Assembly (NCBI GenBank): GCA_038373865.1
Contig: JAXGGA010002927.1
Span: forward strand, 48,047 to 112,046
DNA: 64,000 nucleotides
DNA from: Uloborus plumipes
Lineage: Eukaryota > Arthropoda > Arachnida > Araneae > Uloboridae
Reading direction: 5' to 3'
The number at the start of each line of letters is the position of its first letter. Position 1 is the stretch's first letter. The notes below the pieces were generated by a model. The model was not told the origin of the DNA. It ran no database searches and saw only the letters and a program-made list of their open reading frames with translations. The translations under genes and the position numbers were made by a program. This document shows, piece after piece, positions 1 to 9,344 of the stretch.

Positions 1-1279
1 TTTTGAACTCGGTTTAGGATTTTTGATTCGGCTTTAGTGAGAACTCTCAACTGGGGGAAAATTATCTCCTCTACTAGTTATTTCATTTTGATCATTTGTC
101 TTATAACTCATTCTTTGTCTCGCTCGAACGAGGAGTATAAAGCTTTGGCATACTTTGAGTGTCACGATTCTGTAAAGCAGCAGCCAGCATCAGGGCCCGA
201 TTAACGTCTGAATTTAGAGGAAGCTCAACCTCATTTCAGGACAATCTATTTTTGCCTAGGAAATTTTTCTAAAAATTACCTGGGCAAAATACAGATTACA
301 GTTGATTTTTCCTCCTCCTACTCCCCCCTCCCTTTCCTCTCCAAACTCATAGAAATTTGTACATCAGCAACTGAGGGTGGTTTGTTGTTGAATCAAATTT
401 ATCACTTCCCAAAATTACCATAAAATTACATTGTAACGCAATTAAAATATTATTTTATTCAACTAACTCTCTTTAAGGCTGAATTTAAAAGCAGGAACTG
501 GAATTTTCAAGCCGTTATTCAGTCATGTTTGGGCCCTCTGAAAACTCGAAGGGGAAACTCAAGCTTTCCGAGCCTTTTAGGTAATCAGGCCCTGGCCAGC
601 ATAAGTGTTCAAAGGAAATGCAAAATTTCTCTGAAGCGAGCTGAATGACTCCGTTGTACCTTGTCTTGGATGAAAACTACAATGACGGGGTATCTGAAAC
701 GGATTATGCAAAACGACTTTTGCTGTGGATTTTACAATCAATCCTTTTTACCACAACCTATTTATTACATTTTTCCAATGTGAATGCTTCAATTGCACAA
801 GGACATTGTCAGACTTGGAATAGAAACTGTTAACAGCAAAGCTATATAAAAATCATTCTTTTAAAGTGGCACTGATGGTGGAATACTCGCAAAGCGTCAC
901 CTCCTCCAATAGCAGAACAATTTAATTTTGCTTTAGCAGCACTGACACAGTTTTTTCATTGTATTTTTGTTTTGAAATATTTGACATTGACCCAGTTTTA
1001 TATTGTTTACCTATATCATAGCTGTCAGGTCTTTAAATCGTCACATAGATTTTTTTTTAGTTTGGTTTAGCACTTGATGCACGGATTCATATGATAGTAG
1101 ATTAAAGAAACATCTTCGTTTGCTCCATCAAATTTTGGAGGCTTTAAGCAAAAATAGTATGTATGACCATTTGATTCAAAATATAATTATAATCTGATCA
1201 TTACTATAAAAAACCCGAGCTTTGATCCCTCGCCAAAACTCTGGATTTGTCACTGGGTGTTATTTCTTTTTGAGATATA
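1..1279. other. Non-coding stretch, no gene recognised
   Basis: AT-rich sequence with only short unconvincing open frames. No terminal inverted repeats, splice-flanked exon or RNA gene was recognised. If the exon at 1,898 is real, this stretch would be intron or upstream sequence of the same plus-strand gene. Confidence 0.4.
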
Positions 1280-1819
1280 CAGGGTGCTACGGAAGTCATC
1301 ATCAATATTTGGTGGGGTGGTAGGGAATTTGAAAAGAAGGGCATCTGACACAGGAAATCAGGGGCGCAGAGGAACGCATTGTGGCGTACAGGGCGCCGTG
1401 TGCACATAACTCCTGTACATAAGCACAGCTATTTGACGCGCGCAGCCAATCGTAATTCGACAATGTGACTTTTCAGGAGTAACACGTTAAATAAACAAGC
1501 AAATATGCACGTAATTTACAGTGAGGCACGAGAAAGGTGTCTTTGAGCTAGGCAGTTGTATTCAGCGTGCATTTTTCTCCATAAGTGACATGCATATCTG
1601 CTAGTTTATTCCATGTACGTGCATGCAAAACAAAATGTCGAATAACGATTGACTGCACGCTTCAAACAGCTGTGCTTATGTATGGGAGTTGTATACGCAC
1701 AGCGCCCTCTGCACCAACTTTTGTTCGTTTGAGCCCATGCTTTTCTACGTAAAGTATCGCTCTTTTTCTCCCTTGTCGATAACCACCAAATATTAATGAC
1801 ACATTCTACCCATAACCTG
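1280..1819. mobile_element. Mariner-type MITE with long diverged inverted repeats
   Basis: The left end reads CAGGGTGCTACGGAAG after a TATA. The reverse complement of the right end shares the run TCAT-(C/T)AATATTTGGTGG. Further in, both arms share a 'CATAAGCACAGCT' block (near 1,420 and 1,675). The arms are about 160 bp each and the centre has no coding potential. Short open frames on both strands here are by-products of the repeat. A CAGGGTG end beside TA is typical of mariner/Tc1 elements. The flanking TA is clear on the left only, so the exact right boundary is inferred. Confidence 0.5.
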
Positions 1820-1872
1820 CAAATATGAAAAGATTTGCACATGTGCTTTTATTGCATTTAGTTTAGAGCATC

Positions 1873-1897
1873 TACTAATTAATTTCTTCTCTTTTAG
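1873..1897 (+). other. Predicted branch point and 3' splice site
   Basis: TACTAAT (branch-point consensus) is followed by a pyrimidine run TTTCTTCTCTTTTAG ending at 1,897. The A-to-AG distance of about 18 nt is normal for a compact intron end. This is the best-formed acceptor I noticed in the window. It decides where the exon starting at 1,898 begins. Confidence 0.5.
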
Positions 1898-2147
1898 GAA
1901 AATCGCTCCTGGACGCCAAGTGGAGTGGGTCTCCGAGTCCTTCCCCGTGCGCGCAGAAAACATCTCAACTCAACTCTCCCGTCCTACCTCCGTCCTCGTT
2001 CCCCCTCTCTTTTCCTCTGAGTCCTCCCATCGACAGCAAACCGAACATTTTCTGAGAACTCTCCTTCCTCGGGATCCTTTCAGCAAACGGCTTCTTACTT
2101 TCTGTCATGTGACTATACATATATATACACATATATATGTGATTTAA
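1898..2147 (+). CDS. Possible terminal coding exon of an unrecognised host gene
   Basis: The segment follows a strong acceptor and is clearly more GC- and C-rich than its surroundings. One frame stays open from the acceptor for about 80 codons, starting K-I-A-P-G-R-Q-V-E-W-V and stopping with TAA at 2,145-2,147. That TAA overlaps an AATAAA signal. The peptide is rich in Ser, Pro and Arg (a run like SRPTSVLVPP). Its last 15 residues come from an ATAT-rich tract, so the true stop may be earlier in another frame: frame 1 stops after about 40 codons. No domain is recognised. The upstream gene body lies before the window or in its first 1.3 kb. It could also be a purely non-coding 3' UTR exon. Confidence 0.35.
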
Positions 2148-2151
2148 TAAA
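2146..2151 (+). terminator. Poly(A) signal AATAAA
   Basis: AATAAA lies 248 nt after the predicted acceptor. It is followed within 20 nt by a GT-rich stretch (GGAGGTGACTGTATGG), which fits a cleavage/polyadenylation site. It is convincing mainly because it pairs with the acceptor at 1,897; AATAAA alone is common in this AT-rich DNA. Confidence 0.4.
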
Positions 2152-2169
2152 GATCGGAGGTGACTGTAT

Positions 2170-2588
2170 GGATTCTGTCCACTTATTTAATGAAAATAAA
2201 ATGTATATTGTTCTCTTCAGACGTTTCTCAACATTTAGATCGTTGTTTCAAAATTATTTCATCTCCCTTCAAGTAGCAACTCCAAATGCAACTCTATTTG
2301 GTCTTTTCTTTTTTACTACGAAAATCCTTTGTAATCTGCATTGAAGAAATCCCTTCAAATTCCCAGTAAACATTAGAAAATGTTTAGAACACTAGTTTAG
2401 AAATAGAGTTCGAGTTCAAATTACCAAATAACTTTGTGCTTAAAAAATGAAAGCAAAAACTCAGCGTCGAAAAGCACAGCTTTTTTCGGATGACTTTTCC
2501 TCCATTTTTTTGCATTAAAAGAAGCATTCCGTGTGAAGCTGAAACACGTGTCTGCAGTACTGTAGCGCATTTCTACTTTTCAACGTTG
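2170..2588. other. Non-coding stretch
   Basis: AT-rich sequence downstream of the putative poly(A) site. Nothing beyond short random open frames was seen. Confidence 0.4.
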
Positions 2589-3290
2589 AACCGACTTCAA
2601 AAAAGGAGGAGGTTCTCAATTCAAAGCGTATGTTGTTTTTTTTGTTTGTTTGTTTGTTTGTTTGTTCGCACATAACATCTGATCTACTGAACCGATTTGG
2701 ACGATTTTTTTTTAATCGATAGGAGATGGTGTAACTTAGGTACCATGTACTCATATGACGATATTTGTTCACCAGAAAAAAGTTATGGTCGAAAAACTAA
2801 AATTTCAAGTTATTTAAAACAATATGTGCTATCGTAAATCCTTACTTCAATGAGCGACCCGATGGTCAAGTGGTTAAACGCGTCGGATGGAAGTTCCTGA
2901 TGGAATGAGATCGAGTCCAGGCCTGCAAGGATTTTTTTGAACAGCTGCATGGTTTTTTTTTAAATTTATATAATTAGACGATTTTAATTAAAGAAGACTC
3001 AATCAATAAGTAGTCAGATTTAAAGCGATTTGTCCTAAATGATTAAATATAAAATCAATTGTTACAAAACGTGGTTGCTATAAAAAAGTAATGATAATGA
3101 GAATTTTGAATGAAGGCTTAACTAAATCAAATATGAAAATCAACTAAATTTAAACTTTCTTCTGATCTTTATTTAAAAGCGTAATTTTTAATTTTAAACT
3201 ATATTTTGATTATTTTAAGTTCATTTACACTAAAAAGAATGAAATAAAATATTTTTGGAAAAAAATAGAACCGACTTTAAAGAGAGATGA
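2589..3290 (+). repeat. AACCGACTTC repeat, copy 1, with tRNA-like segment
   Basis: It starts AACCGACTTCAAAAAAGG and ends near a second AACCGAC at 3,270-3,285, preceded by GGAAAAAAATAG. Inside is a tRNA-like stretch. A Pol III A-box-like GATGGTCAAGTGG lies at 2,861-2,873 and a B-box-like GAGATCGAGTCC at 2,907-2,918. Two closely similar copies lie at 61,225 and 62,294. The same head motif with 'ACTGAACCGATTTGG' is familiar from dispersed repeats in other arthropods. The copy here has a longer AT-rich 3' part (2,940-3,240) than the others. It is likely a SINE-like or composite non-autonomous element; the class is not certain. Confidence 0.55.
2639..2664. repeat. GTTT microsatellite
   Basis: About five tandem copies of TTTG/GTTT lie inside the AACCGACTTC repeat. 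The sister copies at 61 and 62 kb have only one or two units at the same place, so the tract expanded after dispersal. Confidence 0.8.
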
Positions 3291-4023
3291 AAAAAATTTC
3301 CGCGTCTGATAGAATGTGTTTGGAATGTTATATAGAACTCGCATTATAACGTTTTTTAGTAAATGCGTTTAAGCCTTTATTTTTATGCTATTGGAAACAG
3401 ATGCCATTGTTGGCCGACAAGGAAAGAAAACTCAATGATTTAATTGTTTATGTTGCCAGTTTCTGTTTGGTAATAGTTAAAATACTTGTAATTGATTTTG
3501 GTATAAGGATTTTAAAAAGGATTTTCATTTTTCTCTCTATATTCTGCTTTTGCGACTAGCAAATTTTACTAGCAAGGATTATCCTTCTTTGAGTGTTGAC
3601 CATATCCTCACGAAAACAATTAAGTATATTTTAATTAGAAATGCTTCCTGACCAATGAAGTTCGCTTTAATATGAGGAGCGCGATTAGGAGGTTTTTTTT
3701 TTTAATTCCTAATTCAATCTTAGTACTTGTTTTAGGTGTTAAACAACGCAGCGAAATATTCGACTGCGAGACAAAATTTTTATCAAAATAAAGTAAAATC
3801 ATAAATATAAGTTGTTCGAAATGTAATCGTTTTTTATCCAAATGTCTTTTTGAGGCGAAAAATTGCGAATATTGAAACAACTCAAAAGCAGTTTATTCTG
3901 AAAGTAAAGATTTTTGTGAGATTAAAAAACTTATTTGCTGCACGCAATCTTTTTTATGTGTCTTTTATCCTGAACTTTGTTTTCTTTTATTAAATGTTTC
4001 TAAAGCTGTTTTATTTAAGTAAA
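3291..4023. other. Non-coding AT-rich stretch
   Basis: No gene, inverted repeat or RNA motif was recognised. The longest open frame (minus strand, 3,635-3,880) has a low-complexity Lys/Phe/Leu composition typical of AT-rich noise. Confidence 0.4.
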
Positions 4024-4642
4024 GGGTCATTCCGTAGAAATGTTAACCTCAGTCGAAGAAAAAAAAATACCGAAGTGAAAAAAGTATCAAAAAATAAATG
4101 AATAACTAAATAAATAAAAATCATACAATATAAGAAGTTTTAAGAAAAATTGAAAAAGTATTGTAATTATCACTGAGATTTGCCATAGTAAATAGTTGGT
4201 AATGTGTCTACTTATTATTCGATAGTTACGTTAGTCACGTTACGTTAATCACACTCCATCTTGAGTAAAAGTGACACTTAAGACTAAAAAAAATTAAGGT
4301 TTAATAATTGTGTTTTATGTTTTTAAAACCAACTTTACACATTTTTCAAATATATCATTCAGTTTTTAACACTTGTTTAACTTTGAGAAATTTTTGCCTC
4401 ACAACATGAGCATGAATTTTCAGGGTTGCAAAAATGTTACGTAGTCACACTGCTATTTTGGTTGAAAAAAATATCTATTGTTATTAATTTTCCTTAAATT
4501 CTTAACAGAAATGATACATAGATACCATGTACATTGTAAATCCACCGCAATAACTAAAAAATATTTTTTATCCTTTAAGTTACAAGTAAAAACAGTTACA
4601 AAATCAGCTCTGAATGTTACGTTAGTCACTATAGAATGACTC
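4024..4642. mobile_element. Small GGGTCATTCC-family transposon, 4-bp TSD
   Basis: The left end is GGGTCATTCCGTAG and the right end, reversed, is GAGTCATTCTATAG. The element is 619 bp and has no coding capacity. It is flanked by TAAA on both sides, a 4-bp target duplication. The motif GTTACGTTAGTCAC or a close variant recurs at about 4,227, 4,240, 4,436 and 4,618 as subterminal-style repeats. The much larger foldback at 16,505-20,106 has the same terminal GGGTCATTCC and also an A-rich 4-bp duplication, so both probably use the same transposase. A 4-bp TSD fits Sola-, Chapaev- or Ginger-type elements; I cannot choose among these. Confidence 0.55.
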
Positions 4643-5286
4643 TAAAATAATGCTCGTACTTGAAAAAAATTTCAGCAACTGGCAAAGAAAAAAAGCAAGT
4701 AATATTGACAAGAGTGACATATTGAGTTTTGAGTACCATAAAACGGGTGTATCGGAACAGCGGGGTGATTCGGAACAAAACTTCCTGACCATAAATTGAT
4801 ATTCTTCATAAATACACCTTCGGGTATTTTTGGCAGTAATTTTTTTAGAAAGGTAATAAGAAGTAGGAAAAAATATTTTTGTCATTATGGCAACACTGCT
4901 GGCTTATGAAGCTAGAAAATATCAAGTTTTCATCGTCTGCAAAACTTAGTATGCAAGTATAGACCTCTTTATATTTGAAAACTAAAAGTAATATTTTTTA
5001 ATTATGCATATATCTGAGCAACAGAGTGCCACATTCAAATAGACAACATTTTTCAATTGGGCCAAAAAAATATAAAAAATCTTTATAATGTCACACGATA
5101 AGGATTGAATATACATATACATACATATATAGATACATACAATATACATGGTCATACGATAAGGTTTGAATTGGAACTACAGAACACTTTGTTCTGTTGT
5201 TCCAATTCAAATTTATTCGAAGGAACTGTTTGAAAAATTAAGATTCTCACCACTATTCTTCTAGTCAAGACAGCCGCAAGGATTTA
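4643..5286. other. Non-coding stretch with an ATAC/ATAT-rich tract
   Basis: It contains AACGGGTGTATCGGAAC and GGGGTGATTCGGAAC near 4,742-4,775, which resemble ends of pogo/Tc1-type elements. They may mark the start of the element that carried the transposase relic at 5,287. A degenerate ATATAC microsatellite lies at about 5,108-5,150. Confidence 0.35.
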
Positions 5287-5585
5287 TTGTCTACCCCTTT
5301 TGGTGAGCAGCTAGATCTTAGAATGACAGAAAGTTCTAGATTTAAAAAAAAAATTGCTCCAGGAGACTTATTTTTACTTAAAATACATTGGGAAAAGTCA
5401 TGCAGACTATATGTAGCAAAAGTTCAGTGCACAGACAACGATAAATACGTGGGAATATCTTATAGGACTATTTCCGAAACCCAGAGTTTAAGGAAGTAAA
5501 GAAAATTCAGAGTTCATCCCAGAAGATGTTATGAAAAACACCACAACTGCTCGTTTTAAGAACAAGAACATTTTTGTGGACGATA
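5287..5585 (+). pseudogene. Relic of a transposase C-terminal domain (pogo-like, tentative)
   Basis: The open frame 5,287-5,499 contains G-D-L-F-L-L-K-I-H-W-E-K, then R-L-Y-V-A-K-V. After a one-base frameshift near 5,500 it continues E-F-I-P-E-D-V. The pattern is a basic lead-in, a beta-rich 'V-x-V-K-F/H-x-x-K-K...Y-V-G/A-K-V' block, then 'F-x-x-P-E-D-V'. This resembles the small barrel-like C-terminal tail found in some arthropod pogo/CENP-B-type DDE proteins. The relic at 47.8-48.1 kb on the other strand shows the same layout. No DDE catalytic core is visible upstream. The family assignment is by eye and could be wrong; a diverged host fragment is the alternative. Confidence 0.3.
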
Positions 5586-5746
5586 TGAGGTGACTTCAAT
5601 TTATATGAAATCTTTGTTTTTCAATTCAAATGCATTTTCTTAAAATTAGTTTAGTTTTTCTTATAACACAGTTTTAATCTATGTTTACCCTTTTTTGGAA
5701 CAAAATTGACAGGGGAGTGACGCCAGAGAAGTGACAAAATCACATA

Positions 5747-6737
5747 TCTATATATATAAAAGAAAGTCATGTTAATTACACTATTTATAACTCAAGAACG
5801 GCTGCACCGATATGGCTAAAAATTGGTGGGTAGGTAGCTTAGAGCCAGGAGACGGACATAGGCTATAATTTATGTGTGTCAGTTACATAAATAGAAAAAA
5901 TGTCTTTTTGACTAAGCCTTTTTACTAAGCCTTTTTTAAACACCTCATGGCTGAGAGACATAAAGCACACGTTCTGGCAGCTTCCGGAGCGCTGTAAACA
6001 GGTTGTAGGTTAGCATTGCGTTGAGTGTTATTTGACTTTTTTGTGAAGTAAATTACAAACAAATGTGTTACTTCCGGGGCCTCGACGGCGCAGTGGGTCT
6101 GCCCGTCAGTTTGTAATCTCAAGAGGCGCGGGTTCGATTCCCGCCTTTGCCCTGGGTGTAACTTCCTTCTCTGTGCTGTAAATTCTTTCCTTCAATAAAA
6201 ATCTGTATTGTACTATCTGTGGAGGCAAGACGCATAGTACGCAGTCCTCATGTGTGTCGAAGTTTATTGACTTCTAGAATAGAATGCGTTACTTCCCTTG
6301 AAATTTATATGTGAAAAGCTCTCAGAAACGATTGTCAAGAGTTTTTACGCCTCTGCGGCTGAGAGGTGGAAAGCGCTTGATGGGATAGCTCCTGGACTGC
6401 AGTTAAAGAGGTTGTTCTTCTTTCTACTATTATATATACAAAAGTTTGTTTGGATGGATTTATGGATTGAGCAGTCGATTGATAAACAGTCCGAAAAAAT
6501 TATCTTTTTAACTACACGTTTTTTGAGCCTCTGTCGCCGAGCGACATAAAGCACATGCTCTGACAACTTCTGGAGCGAAGTAAAATAGGTTGTAAAGACA
6601 GAAACAGTAATGAATGATTAATGTAGGTACTTAATTTTTTTTTTTTTTTGTATTTTCTAATAAAAAAAACTTAATAAATTCAAAAATTCGCTTATTTATT
6701 GCCTTTAAGGCGGAACAGAGTTCGCCTGGTCAGCTAG
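5747..6737 (+). mobile_element. Non-autonomous Helitron, copy 1
   Basis: The 5' end is TC at 5,747, preceded by A, reading TCTATATATATAAAAG. The 3' end has a hairpin GGCGGAAC-AGA-GTTCGCC (one bulged G), then TGGTCAGCTAG ending at 6,737, followed by T. A-[TC...hairpin...CTAG]-T is the Helitron signature, and no inverted repeats or target duplication are expected. It encodes no Rep/helicase. Internally a roughly 60-bp block around 'GACATAAAGCAC' (5,949-6,010) recurs at 6,534-6,594, with a weaker third trace near 6,354. This suggests internal duplication or a composite. A SINE is inserted at 6,076-6,282. Confidence 0.7.
6076..6282 (+). mobile_element. tRNA-derived SINE with 14-bp target duplication
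   Basis: The head (about 6,080-6,152) is tRNA-like. The A-box-like CGGCGCAGTGGG is at 6,086-6,097 and a perfect B-box GGTTCGATTCC is at 6,131-6,141. The 5' part (GCCTCGACGGCGCAGTGGG) most resembles an elongator tRNA-Met, but the anticodon stem no longer pairs, so it is not a working tRNA gene. The flanks AATGTGTTACTTCC (6,062-6,075) and AATGCGTTACTTCC (6,283-6,296) are a 14-bp duplication with one mismatch. The tail has no poly(A) run, pointing to a LINE-type 3' end. The duplication lies in Helitron sequence, so the SINE came second. Confidence 0.75.
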
Positions 6738-6827
6738 TTAGTTACCTATAAAAAAAGCATCACGCGTTCTTCTTACCAGAACTTCACGTAAACCATGATG
6801 TCTGCACACAATAAGCATTACATTATA

Positions 6828-7479
6828 CAGGGTGTCCACTCCAATCGTGGCCCAATAGCTAATTTCTAAACCGTTAGAGATAAGCATATAGTTTATTTAG
6901 GAAAAAATCTCCAAATTGCGAAAGGAATTTTAGGTCTATTCGATGTTTTTCAAAAAATCAAATTTTGAAAGAGTTACGAAATTTAAATTTTTATACAGCC
7001 CCCCAGTCCTATCAATCATATTCAGTAAACATTTTTGACACTGTAACATTTAAAACTAAAAAAAAAAAATCACTCTTCTACTACAAAAATTGACCGAGTT
7101 ATGACGTTTTGAAAAATCAAGATTTTGCATTGTTTCATGACGTCATCGAGAGATCGCTTAAGGGACCGTATGCGAAATCTTTCAAAATCTTGATTTTTCA
7201 AAACGTCATAAATCGGTCAATTTTTGTGGTAGAAGAGTGATTTTTTTTTAGTTTTAAACTTTACAGTATCAAGAATGTTTTACTAAATATGATTGATAGG
7301 ACTGGGGGGCTGTATAAAAATTTAAATTTCGTAACTCTTTCAAAATTAGATTTTTTGGAAAACATTGAATAGATCCAAAATTCTTTCGTAATTTGGAGAT
7401 TTTTTCCTAAATAAACTATATGCTTTTCTCTAACGGTTTAGAAATTAGCTATTGGGCCACGATTGGAGTGGACACCCTG
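6828..7479. mobile_element. CAGGGTGTCC palindromic MITE, copy 1
   Basis: This is a 652-bp near-perfect palindrome with arms of about 300 bp around a short asymmetric centre near 7,140-7,185. The termini are CAGGGTGTCCACTCCAATCG and its complement. TA precedes the left end; the right flank is CA, probably a mutated TA. It has mariner/Tc1-type ends and no coding capacity. A second copy of the same length lies at 50,456-51,106, where its centre is in reverse order. Confidence 0.75.
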
Positions 7480-7956
7480 CACACTTATGTAACGATGAAA
7501 TATAAAAAGTTATACTTACCAGGGGAAATACTACAGCGACTGGCGCAGTACGCTTTGAGGCACTTTCAACGAGAACCGATGCAATAATATTGGGTTTTTT
7601 AAAAAAAACCTCTTAGCTTGTTTTTAACTTTACTCAGTATTACCCTGGTTATTTGCAATCAACATCATCCTCATGCAATTTTTATGCTAAATTTCAGTCT
7701 TTGAAGTTCGCCAGGTGAGGGTGACTTTGTTGATATGACCCGTTGAAAAGTGCATTTTTTAAAAATAATAATAAATATTTTTTCAATTTTTAATGATGGA
7801 ATATGTTTCTCTGTTAATGTAAGTGTCTGATTATGGCAAAAAACATTATGCCAAGTTAGCAAAAATTGAACATCGAACATGTTTGTATAAAAACTAGTAT
7901 TTGGACAGGCCAGGGAAGTAGACATTTATGACTATTTTCAGCTATAAATGCTAAAA
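7480..7956. other. Non-coding stretch
   Basis: AT-rich sequence between two MITEs. No gene or repeat was recognised. Confidence 0.4.
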
Positions 7957-7958
7957 TA

Positions 7959-8186
7959 CCGTAAATCAGGGTTACTTGGACCGACAAGAGGGCTACTTGA
8001 GCCCACAGTAAAATGATAAAATCTGGGTTTGGTACTAGCGTTAGAGACTGCAGAGGGCTTCTACCTAGTGGAGAAACGAGGAACTACGTGCAAGTCTTCA
8101 ACTAGTAGGTACCAAACCTAGATTTTATCATTTTATTGTAGTGGGCTCAAGTAACCCATTAGGGTCCAAGTAACCCTGATTTACGG
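7959..8186. mobile_element. 228-bp palindromic MITE with TA duplication
   Basis: The ends CCGTAAATCAGGGTTACTTG and the complement are flanked by TA on both sides (7,957-7,958 and 8,187-8,188). The arms continue inward as GGGCT(C/A)A(C)TTGAGCCC-like sequence, then ATGATAAAATCT. Only about 60 bp at the centre is unpaired. This is a Tc1/mariner-type MITE that could fold almost completely. Confidence 0.75.
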
Positions 8187-9344
8187 TAAAATAATTGTAG
8201 TGAATTAGTCGGGTGGTCCATATAAAAGATAATAGTCTGTAAGGCTTAAGCATACAAAAACATCAATTGACCGTCTGAATTCAAATAGCGTAGAATCACC
8301 CGTATAATACTCTACCCTTCAATTAACGTCGAATTTTAACCATCTTAATATATAAAAATTACGTGTCCCTGTGTTTGTGGCCAATGGACTCCTCAGCTAC
8401 TGAACCGATTTTAACCAAATTTTGCAAGCAGTTTCAGTTTGGTCCAACTTAAATGATAGGATAGTTTTTATCTCAATTTAGGACCGCAATATATTTTTTA
8501 TTGCAAATTATCTATTTAGCTACCAGCTTTTCTGTATTCTTGGCTTCTATAAGATAAAATCTGCTGCTGGGTTGTCAATTGCTTGGGAAGCAAAAAGCAA
8601 TAGTGGTAACGATCAAGGATGTCGAATCGGTTTCTGGCATATTCGTCCCAATTCTCTTAATTTAAATTGTGCGTGTAAGTATTATTAAATCACTATTCGG
8701 AAAAGTATTATTTGCTTACTTCTCCTTTACTTAATTCAATTTATTAAAGCAGTTTAGATACTTAACATATGCTATTTTGTATGTTTTAAAAATATTTTTC
8801 ACTCATATTTAGGTACAAATATTTTTTTAGGAAAATTATTTTAGTGAAAAATATCATACCTTTTTCGAACTTTGAGTTATAAAATATTCATATTGTTTAG
8901 TGATTTTTATGTCAGGTGTATTTAGACAAAGAAAGGCTCACTGCATTATGTGATCTTATACCTATGTAATATTTAAATTTTTAGTGATTTAGTTCAGAAT
9001 TTTATTTGCTAAGCGTATCCATCTGCAGCAATAAATTTGCAAATTATCGTTCAACAATACATTTGGTATTTACTATTCAAAAAACAAATTCTTAGGAGGG
9101 AAAATGTACTGTTTATGGTGCGAAGATTGAAATTATTTCTATGCACACAATTTTTACCGTCACATTGCTTTGTAGCATAAATATACACCTCATAGTTTAC
9201 GATTCAAAATTCGACTGTTTCGTAAATATCGTAACTGTTCGGGTTTTTAAGTTATACAATATTCATTTTTTTGTGTTTTTTTTTCAATTGTATTGTAATA
9301 AAAAAAGGTTTTACTGCAATTTGTGAACTTTTACCTGCGTAATA

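Noticed and set aside
6076..6160. Functional tRNA gene
   Set aside because: A and B boxes are good, but the anticodon stem does not pair and the segment is bounded by a SINE-type target duplication.
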